Part shown: positions 1 to 7,019 of the stretch, in pieces | Position numbering within the stretch: the first letter of the stretch is position 1 | How the letters are laid out: every line of letters begins with the position of its first letter | DNA from: CAYONM01 sp964405325 | GTDB lineage: Bacteria; Planctomycetota; UBA11346 | DNA length: 7,019 nucleotides | Direction of reading: 5' to 3' | Assembly: GCA_964405325.1 (NCBI GenBank) | Contig: CAYONM010000197.1 | Location: 1 to 7,019, forward strand | Program-made: the position numbers and the translations under genes | The notes under the pieces: generated by a model | What the model was told of the DNA's origin: nothing | Seen by the model: only the letters and a program-made list of their open reading frames with translations | Databases searched by the model: none

Positions 1-1864
<1,864 letters not shown>

Positions 1865-1872
<8 letters not shown>

Positions 1873-2932
1873 ACTGGGACATCACTGCTATACCTCGGTG
1901 GGTGGCTACCGCACCCTGCACTGCAGCCCCTGGCTGGAGCCGCTACGACCGCTTTTAGACGAACGTGCCCAGACCTGCTACGCCGAGGCCGGTCGCTTCG
2001 ATCTAGCCCACGGCGGCGGCATCTGGCTGGCCAGTTTCGTGATCTCCAACGGCGTCGACCATGTCCGGCGACCGCGCAATCTGGTGCATCAGGTGGTGAT
2101 CGAAGAAAAGAATATTCCGCCGATCTTTTCACCGCTGTTTTTACGACAGGTCTGCCTGGACCGGCTCGACCACGACGATCCGGCCCTGGAACAGCGCCTG
2201 AGCACCGACTTCGAGCACATCGATCTCGGCCGGGAGATGCCCAGTCCCGATCGTTTCGGCCAGCTGTTCACCGGTCCGGCCAATCCCATCATCGTCGCCT
2301 GCTACGAAGCCCTGGCACATCCAGACCAGCCGGTCCGAGTGCCGGTCAGCAAAGTGGAAGCCTGCCTGAGCGATCTCCCCGCTGCGCTCTGCGCACCGCT
2401 GGTGCACCCCAGCGCCTTCCACCTCAGCAGCCTCGAGCATCCGCTCGCCTATCCCTTCCAGGAACACGCCGCCGCGGTCCACATACGTAACGGTGGTCGT
2501 AGCTTGAAATCCAGCACCATCACCACCTCCGGCCTGGATTCGCCACCACGCGTGCTGACCGAAATCGTCGCCCGGCATCCGCAGCCGCATCGGCTGTTGT
2601 TGCTGTTGCGCCGCCTGCCCTTGCCGCAACTGTTCCACCCCCAGGGCCTGATGCAGTTGCTGCACCAGAGCCTGGACGGCGGCGGCGCCCTGAACCATCA
2701 GGGTCTGCCACAGTTGGGCACCGGCCAGGGCCAGGCCTTTCTCTGCACCCTGTTGCGCCTGGGCGGCGTGGACGTCGTCCGCGAAGCCCTGATGAACTGG
2801 TCGCAAAGCCTGGCCACACGCATCGATCCCGAACTCCAAGACGACATCGACGCCCGCATCATCGCCTGCACCTCCGAGGCCGAACTCAGCGCCCTGGCGC
2901 AGGTCTGCAATGCCGGCGGCATCACGCTTTAA
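1865..2932 (+). CDS. GTPase-associated protein 1 (GAP1)-like protein
   Basis: The protein has 355 residues if it starts at the GTG at 1865. I chose this start because the conserved-looking HHCYTS segment begins at residue 6, the start sits inside the last codons of the GTPase gene (8-nt overlap), and upstream in-frame starts lie deep within that gene. A beta-rich N-terminal part includes CYTSVGGYRTL (residues 8-18) and RNLVHQVVI (71-79); the rest is largely helical (about 95-345). The N-terminal pattern, with Tyr-Thr-Ser near the start and a basic-Asn-x-x-His strand about 65 residues later, resembles GAP1-N domains. These were named from predicted bacterial conflict systems in which they accompany diverse GTPases. 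The biochemical role of that family is not known to me. There is no signal peptide, membrane span or obvious catalytic motif, so a cytoplasmic adaptor or regulator of the GTPase is likely. The family call rests on remembered motifs and gene order. Confidence 0.6.
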
Positions 2933-2944
2933 CCCGCTTTATTC

Positions 2945-2949
2945 AGGAG
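2945..2949 (+). promoter_or_regulatory. Ribosome binding site of the coiled-coil gene
   Basis: AGGAG lies six bases before the ATG at 2956, close to ideal Shine-Dalgarno sequence and spacing. It is the only strong ribosome binding site in the three-gene cluster and supports this start. The protein may therefore be made at a higher rate than its GTG-started upstream neighbour. Confidence 0.85.
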
Positions 2950-2955
2950 CAAATC

Positions 2956-3672
2956 ATGGCCAAAGCCGATCCAGAACAGCTCGCCAGCCAACAAACCGAG
3001 GGTCTGCTCGGCCGTGCTCGGACCGTGAGTGGCGACAATATCAGGGGTGCTGCCCGCATCGTTTCCCTGGCGGAACTGAAAACCCTCATGCGCACCACGC
3101 TCCAAGAGCATGGCGGCGTCGATGAAGAATTAATGCAACAACGCGAAGCCCAGCTGAAGGAAGGTTTCGCCAACCGCGAACGCGAGCTACAGGAGCGCAT
3201 CGCCGAGTTGGAACGACAGCTGGCGGACGCTGACCAGAACAAAGCCGAGGCCGTACAAGCGGCCAAACAGCAGACCCAAGCCCGCATCACCGAGCTGGAA
3301 GGCATCATCGCCTCCGACGATGCCCGCAGCCGCGCCGCCTTCCTGGAACAGGAAGTCCAGCGCCTGCAGGCCTTGATCGACCGTTACGAAACCGATCTGG
3401 AAGCGATCACCTGCATCGACCTGCCGGAAATCACCGAAGACATGCAGCTCTGCGATGATTTACAAGCCCGCTTCGACGGCGAACTACGCGAACGCATTGG
3501 CACCATCAAGTTGACCATGGAAGGCGCCCACCGCGCCATCGAATTGGGCGTCAAAGAGATCAACGACAAGCAAAGCGGCACGATCTACAGCTGCTACGAC
3601 CTGTTGGAACACGCCGTCGAGCTGCGCTGCCTGCAACACGAATTGCTCAGCATCAAGCAGGCAACCGGCTGA
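2956..3672 (+). CDS. Coiled-coil protein, third gene of the GTPase operon
   Basis: This is a 238-residue soluble protein of no family I recognise. Residues about 56-150 are a long, charged helix rich in Glu, Gln, Arg and Leu with heptad spacing, for example ERELQERIAELERQL at 75-89 and EQEVQRLQALIDRYE at 131-145; this predicts a coiled coil. A short helical N-terminal segment (1-50) precedes it. A less repetitive C-terminal part (151-238) contains four cysteines (C153, C166, C213, C225) and ends in a helix. It has no signal peptide or membrane span. The gene starts 23 nt after the GAP1-like gene behind a strong AGGAG and is the last gene before the convergent hairpin. An oligomeric scaffold or partner for the GTPase, whose own insertion is helical, is plausible but inferred. 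Confidence 0.85.
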   Translation: MAKADPEQLASQQTEGLLGRARTVSGDNIRGAARIVSLAELKTLMRTTLQEHGGVDEELMQQREAQLKEGFANRERELQERIAELERQLADADQNKAEAVQAAKQQTQARITELEGIIASDDARSRAAFLEQEVQRLQALIDRYETDLEAITCIDLPEITEDMQLCDDLQARFDGELRERIGTIKLTMEGAHRAIELGVKEINDKQSGTIYSCYDLLEHAVELRCLQHELLSIKQATG

Positions 3673-3691
3673 GAACGGCTCTCTACGAGCA

Positions 3692-3732
3692 TGATCAAGC
3701 GCCGGCTTCGCAAAAATTCTGGCGCTTGATCA
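3692..3732. terminator. Convergent intergenic hairpin, possible bidirectional terminator
   Basis: Bases 3692-3703 (TGATCAAGCGCC) and 3721-3732 (GGCGCTTGATCA) are perfect 12-bp inverted arms around a 17-nt loop. The hairpin sits between two convergent genes, 19 nt after the stop codon of the coiled-coil gene and 2 nt from the stop codon of the minus-strand glycoside hydrolase gene. Neither side has a T-run after the stem, so this is not a canonical intrinsic terminator. Transcript 3'-end protection, or termination without a U-tract, are alternatives. Confidence 0.6.
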
Positions 3733-3734
3733 GG

Positions 3735-5849
3735 TCAATCCTTGACAACCAAAATGTCATTAATGCCCAATCGCGGTACCGTGATCTGCACGCCATCGGC
3801 CGTACCGATCACGGCCAATTCCTGCCCAGCTTCCGCCAGATAGGCACGACTGGCCGTGCCTGACAACTCCACAACCACATCGACCAACGCTTCGATCTCG
3901 GTCCGGAAACGATCGCGACCGCCGGTGTTGATCAGATGCACCAAACGTTTACCTGGCAGGCCACGCAGGCTCAGACGCAAATCCGGCCGGCCTTGGACCA
4001 AGGGTTTGGCGCGATTCTGGGACGCCCAAGCCAAGCTGTTCACCAGCAATTGCCGGACGTCGGGGTGCGTGGTGCGCATGTGCACACGGCCCAGATCCAA
4101 GGCGCCGTAGACCACGCGACCAACGCCATGGTCGCGACGGGTCAGCAGCGGTTCAAACAGCGTGTCGTCATCGGGCTCGGCGCGCCCTTCCGGGAAGAGG
4201 CGGAAGGGCGGCATGCGACGCAGCACCGCCACCGAATCCGCACTGGCCTGCAGGGCGTGATACCAACCAGCAATCGCCAACACCGGACACTCGACCCCCG
4301 CGCTCAGGGGATCGGCGGCATCAACGATGCGTGCATAGGGCTGCACCGGTCCTGGCTCCACCTCCTGCTCGGTGACCACGTGCCAGGGCTCCAGGGACTC
4401 GATGCCGAGCAAGTCCCAGAGCACTCGATTCGTCTGAACCTGATCCTGCGCATTGCGGGTGCCCGCCGCGCCGGTCACCATCACACCGACCCCGGCTTGA
4501 TTCAGCCGCTGCAGCTCCACGGCACTGGCTTCGCTCATCGCCACTGGTGCCGGCACCAGCAGCACATCGAAACGATCGGCAGCCACATCGGCCAACTCCC
4601 GGCTGCCGATCACATCATACGGCAGATGCTGTTGGTCGAGCATCTCCTGCACGCCGTGGAATTCGTGCAGATAACGGGGATAGGTCTTGCCGGTGTGATG
4701 CGCCCAGATCGCTGAGGAATGATCGTAGACCAATCCAACTCGGGCAATGTTTTTGTCATTTTCAAGCAGGTGTCGCTGCCGTTCGGTCAAGCCGAAGACC
4801 GCTTCGATGGCCGGCATACCGCGCTGGTCGTAATGCTGATGCGGCGCACCGGTCGTGAAGTTGACCATGGGCGAACAGCCGTTGGCCACTACCTGAGCCA
4901 GGTAGGCTTGTTGCTCGGCGGCGGGGATCGCCGACCAGCGCCAGGGCCAGGCCAGGAAATAACTGGCCACCACCCAGGCCGGGTTGGCGGTCAGGCCGTC
5001 CAGGTACCGACAGGTTTCAACGGGCGCAGCGAAGCGTTCCCAGCAGGTATCGTCATCCGGGCCAACGTTGTAGAAACGGCTCTGCACTTCCACCTGGGTG
5101 ACAATCTCGCCAGCGGCGGTGTCGGCAATATCGCGCGCACTGCGGCCCAGATGCCAGACACTGTTGCCGACGGTGATCAGACCGTGCTCGGCCGCCAAGG
5201 CGGTGAGATCGCGCACGCAGGCGGCCAACTTCCGCTCCCGCCAGGCTTGATAATCCGGGTCTTTGAACTGCGCTGGCAGTGGCCTGCTGAAATCCGCCTG
5301 CCAGGCCGCCTGACAGCCGGGACAATGGCAGACATTGCCAGGCATATTGTAGCTGGCACCAGCGAATTTGATCGCATCCACTGACGGGTAGCGCTGCACC
5401 AACTCGGCGATCAATTCCCGCGTGCAATCCCGCTTGTACGGACCCTGCGGACAGCTGGAAAAGGTGATGCTGGATTTACGGAAAGGCTTGCCGTCGGCGT
5501 CCACCGACACCAGATGCCGATGCGTATCCCACAGCGCTACCGGGATCTCGCCGATATCAATGCAGGGCACCACGGTGATACCTGCCTTGCTGCCAGCGGC
5601 GAGAATCTCACCGAAGAGATCACGCCCCTGCAGCCCCGGCACCTGCCGCTGCCAATCCAGCTCACTGGGATAGATGGCGACATAGCCACCGGCGAACAGG
5701 GTCAGGACGCTGACATGCATGCGCTTGAGATCGCTGATACAGCGTTCGACATCGAAATCGGGAATATCGCCATCGCGCAGGGTCATCTGGGCCACCTGCT
5801 GGCGGCTACGGACCCAAGCGGGCAAAGCGGAGGAGTCGGTGGTCTTCAT
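3735..5849 (-). CDS. Glycoside-hydrolase-like protein with beta-galactosidase-type trimerisation domain
   Basis: This 704-residue protein probably acts on a carbohydrate imported into the cytoplasm, as no signal peptide is present. Residues 1 to about 360 look like a TIM barrel: SVLTLFAGGYVAIYP (47-61), ITVVPCIDIGE (91-101), SVDAIKFAG (156-164), LITVGNSVWH (224-233) and ASYFLAWPW (295-303). A Cys-His-Cys-Pro-Gly-Cys cluster sits at 174-179. Residues about 368-610 resemble the Rossmann-like trimerisation domain of GH42 beta-galactosidases (VGLVYDHSSAIWAHHTG; YDVLLVP-like strand; VGVMVTGAAGT). Residues about 620-704 form a C-terminal beta domain. This layout matches GH42-related and hypothetical glycosyl hydrolase families, but I cannot assign a numbered family or substrate. 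The ATG at 5849 is the first in-frame start; its ribosome binding site is weak. The divergent AraC-type gene is the likely regulator. Confidence 0.75.
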   Translation of the reverse strand: MKTTDSSALPAWVRSRQQVAQMTLRDGDIPDFDVERCISDLKRMHVSVLTLFAGGYVAIYPSELDWQRQVPGLQGRDLFGEILAAGSKAGITVVPCIDIGEIPVALWDTHRHLVSVDADGKPFRKSSITFSSCPQGPYKRDCTRELIAELVQRYPSVDAIKFAGASYNMPGNVCHCPGCQAAWQADFSRPLPAQFKDPDYQAWRERKLAACVRDLTALAAEHGLITVGNSVWHLGRSARDIADTAAGEIVTQVEVQSRFYNVGPDDDTCWERFAAPVETCRYLDGLTANPAWVVASYFLAWPWRWSAIPAAEQQAYLAQVVANGCSPMVNFTTGAPHQHYDQRGMPAIEAVFGLTERQRHLLENDKNIARVGLVYDHSSAIWAHHTGKTYPRYLHEFHGVQEMLDQQHLPYDVIGSRELADVAADRFDVLLVPAPVAMSEASAVELQRLNQAGVGVMVTGAAGTRNAQDQVQTNRVLWDLLGIESLEPWHVVTEQEVEPGPVQPYARIVDAADPLSAGVECPVLAIAGWYHALQASADSVAVLRRMPPFRLFPEGRAEPDDDTLFEPLLTRRDHGVGRVVYGALDLGRVHMRTTHPDVRQLLVNSLAWASQNRAKPLVQGRPDLRLSLRGLPGKRLVHLINTGGRDRFRTEIEALVDVVVELSGTASRAYLAEAGQELAVIGTADGVQITVPRLGINDILVVKD

Positions 5850-5879
5850 GTCGGCATGATGCCCATGCTGACCAGCGAC

Positions 5880-5913
5880 GCCATGCCTGGACTGGTCTTG
5901 CCATGTCTGGATT
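5880..5913. promoter_or_regulatory. Candidate AraC-type operator: two direct repeats 20 bp apart
   Basis: GCCATGCCTGGACT (5880-5893) and GCCATGTCTGGATT (5900-5913) match at 12 of 14 positions with a start-to-start distance of 20 bp, close to two helical turns. AraC-family proteins commonly bind such direct repeats. The site lies in the 91-bp gap between the divergent glycoside hydrolase and AraC-type genes, so it could control either or both. I saw no convincing -35/-10 pair in the gap. Confidence 0.45.
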
Positions 5914-5940
5914 CAAACCAGGTAGCGTCTAGGCTGCAGC

Positions 5941-6792
5941 ATGCCCCTGGTAATCGAAGCCGCTCTGTCCTGCACCTTCAGCGCCGACGCATGGCCAGCG
6001 GAAGGCCTGCGTTTCATTCGTCTGGCACGCGAACGCTGGCGTCGTGGCACGGTGTCACCCGGCCGCCGACCGCCCTGGTGGACCCTTGGCCTGGTGGGCA
6101 AAGGATGTCTGCATCTGCAGCGACTCGGGCGCGACCTGAGAGCCGGTGCCCTGTTTCTGTCGCCCCCGGAGGCTTTTCGCCGTATGGCCGTTCAAGGCGG
6201 CAGCGCCGAGGTCTACTTCGCTGCGCTCCAGCAACCACCCTCGGAGCTGTGGCCGAATACCCTGGCTGACACCGGCATTCTGCAGGTGGCGGATCCACGC
6301 CTGGTGACCGAGCGCTTTGCGCAACTGATCACCGAAGGCCGACCGGGCGACCACCTGGCGCATCAAGCCTGCATCCATCGCCTGCATCTGCTGCTGCTGG
6401 CAGCCTGCCGCAATGCGGTCACCGACAACGAGGATCGCCGGGCGCTGGCGCACTTCCGCACCGCGCAGCAATTGCTGGACGAGGGCTGGGACCGCATCGA
6501 TTCAGTGGAAACCGTCGCCCGTCACTGCGGCGTCAGCCACACCTACCTGTGCCGCCTGTTCCGCCGTTATGCCGACTGCACGCCGCTGCAGTACTGGACC
6601 CGCCGCCGGATCCGCGCCGCCGCCGAATTACTCTGGCGCAGCGAAGCCAGTCTGGCTGATATCGCTGCTGCCATCGGCTTTGCCGATCAGTTTGCCTTTT
6701 CCAAGGCCTTCAAACGGCTGCAGGGCGTCTCGCCCAGCACCTGGCAGGCGCACATGCGACGGGAGGGATCACACCGGAATTGCGGCCAATGA
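5941..6792 (+). CDS. AraC-family transcriptional regulator
   Basis: This 283-residue DNA-binding protein probably senses a sugar or related ligand and controls the divergent glycoside hydrolase gene. The N-terminal part (1 to about 165) is a likely cupin-type ligand-binding domain, with PPWWTLGLVGKGCLHL (44-59) and LRAGALFLSPPEAF (66-79) matching its beta strands. The C-terminal part holds two helix-turn-helix motifs: DSVETVARHCGVSHTYLCRLF (187-207) and SLADIAAAIGFADQFAFSKAF (237-257). The latter lies in the AraC signature, followed by KRLQGVSPSTW (258-268). Length is typical of the family. The start is preceded by a weak AGG at 5931-5933. The 3' end runs into a structured intergenic region. 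The regulator class is certain; the target and effector are inferred from gene position. Confidence 0.95.
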   Translation: MPLVIEAALSCTFSADAWPAEGLRFIRLARERWRRGTVSPGRRPPWWTLGLVGKGCLHLQRLGRDLRAGALFLSPPEAFRRMAVQGGSAEVYFAALQQPPSELWPNTLADTGILQVADPRLVTERFAQLITEGRPGDHLAHQACIHRLHLLLLAACRNAVTDNEDRRALAHFRTAQQLLDEGWDRIDSVETVARHCGVSHTYLCRLFRRYADCTPLQYWTRRRIRAAAELLWRSEASLADIAAAIGFADQFAFSKAFKRLQGVSPSTWQAHMRREGSHRNCGQ

Positions 6793-6941
6793 AGTTACCG
6801 TCATAAAGGCACCTCTCACAAAAAACTCGCTGAATACGCCTGTCTTGCTGTGCCAGTCGTTGTCAGCATGGGGCCGGGGCCGGGGCCCGGCTGGCTGGTG
6901 CGGCTGGCAGGTGCGACGGACGTCGCGAGGGGGCAGCGCCC
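6793..6941. other. Structured non-coding interval after the AraC-type gene
   Basis: I see no gene here. Besides the G-rich tract, it contains small hairpins: GCGAC/GTCGC (6913-6917 with 6922-6926) and GAGGG/CCCTC (6927-6931 with 6939-6943). The CCCTC could instead pair with GAGGG at 6947-6951. There is no T-run, so no canonical terminator is evident. Confidence 0.4.
6870..6891 (+). repeat. GGGGCC tandem tract, potential G-quadruplex
   Basis: Three runs of four G (6870-6873, 6876-6879, 6882-6885) are separated by CC, and a GG follows at 6889-6890 after CCC. The unit is GGGGCC. The tract is also self-complementary (GCCGGG at 6879-6884 faces CCCGGC at 6886-6891), so a hairpin competes with any quadruplex. 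It lies in the non-coding space after the AraC-type gene; only three full G4 runs are present. Confidence 0.6.
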
Positions 6942-6981
6942 TCTCTGAGGGACGCGTCCATCATGATGGGTCCCTCAGAGA
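6942..6981. terminator. Perfect 12-bp hairpin with a nested palindrome
   Basis: TCTCTGAGGGAC (6942-6953) pairs perfectly with GTCCCTCAGAGA (6970-6981). The 16-nt loop contains CCATCATGATGG (6958-6969), itself a perfect 12-bp palindrome. The stem overlaps the stop codon of a possible minus-strand gene entering from the right, and is downstream of the AraC-type gene, so a terminator for either is the likeliest role. No T-run follows on either strand. A binding site for a dimeric regulator is an alternative. Confidence 0.5.
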
Positions 6982-7019
6982 TCGAATTCGGCACGAATCC
7001 GATAAGAGCCAGGCGAGCG
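6975..7019 (-). CDS. Possible C-terminal end of a minus-strand gene (5' partial)
   Basis: From the right edge, the minus strand reads 14 residues ending GSYRIRAEFDL and then TGA at 6977-6975. The stop lies inside a strong hairpin, as expected at the end of a gene and as seen for the other minus-strand gene here. The alternating polar and hydrophobic pattern suits a final beta strand. The fragment is too short to identify and may be chance. Confidence 0.3.
   Translation of the reverse strand, partial: RSPGSYRIRAEFDL

Noticed and set aside
2141..2839. Minus-strand open frame of about 230 codons within the GAP1-like gene
   Set aside because: Its Gln- and Ala-rich product has no recognisable domain, and it is fully covered by the better supported plus-strand gene.
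2925..2941. CGCTTTA repeated at 2925-2931 and 2935-2941, between the second and third genes
   Set aside because: Only two 7-bp copies that overlap a stop codon; too short to interpret as a regulatory site.
3936..5384. Two long plus-strand open frames opposite the glycoside hydrolase gene
   Set aside because: They mirror a clearly domain-structured minus-strand gene, lack ribosome binding sites, and have His- and Gln-rich, domainless products.
5898..5928. Possible -35 TTGCCA and -10 TAGCGT for the AraC-type gene
   Set aside because: The -10 match is poor, the spacing is 19 bp, and it would leave almost no leader before the start codon.
5514..6269. Plus-strand open frame spanning the divergent intergenic gap
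   Set aside because: It overlaps both the glycoside hydrolase gene and the AraC-type gene in wrong frames and shows no domain.
6984..6996. GAATTCGGCACGA, which resembles the EcoRI adaptor used in some cDNA libraries
   Set aside because: It differs from the adaptor at the next base and sits inside an open minus-strand frame, so chance is likelier than vector contamination. Comparison with a related genome would settle it.

Overview
The window is GC-rich (roughly 60% by eye) with densely packed, long genes. The style suggests a proteobacterium, probably a gammaproteobacterium, but nothing here fixes the taxon. No RNA gene, insertion sequence, CRISPR array or phage gene was seen.

Left part (1-3672, + strand): three co-directional genes form an apparent operon that enters the window from the left. 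The first (no start visible) is a P-loop GTPase-like protein. It has a Glu/Pro/Ala-rich N-terminal tail that begins in a (GAGCCC)n hexanucleotide repeat, and a large helical insertion between its switch II-type strand and its G4-type TKSD motif. The second overlaps the first by 8 nt and starts at GTG. It resembles the GTPase-associated protein 1 (GAP1) group described computationally in predicted bacterial conflict systems. The third, 23 nt further on, has a good ribosome binding site and encodes a small, mostly coiled-coil protein. I read the trio as one functional unit: GTPase, GTPase-associated partner and coiled-coil adaptor or scaffold. This is the best candidate for a poorly characterised system in the window. 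Its link to immunity rests on family resemblance and not on any effector visible here.

Middle and right (3735-6792): a long minus-strand gene encodes a cytoplasmic glycoside-hydrolase-like protein with a TIM barrel, a GATase-like domain as in GH42 beta-galactosidase trimerisation domains, and a C-terminal beta domain. It is divergently transcribed from an AraC-family regulator gene. The 91-bp space between them holds two direct repeats 20 bp apart that could be the regulator's operator. This is a typical local sugar-utilisation arrangement and looks unrelated to the GTPase operon, which it meets convergently at a perfect 12-bp hairpin.

Right end (6793-7019): a structured intergenic stretch with a GGGGCC-type G-rich tract and several hairpins, including a perfect 12-bp stem with a nested palindrome. 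The last 45 nt may be the C-terminal end of another minus-strand gene.
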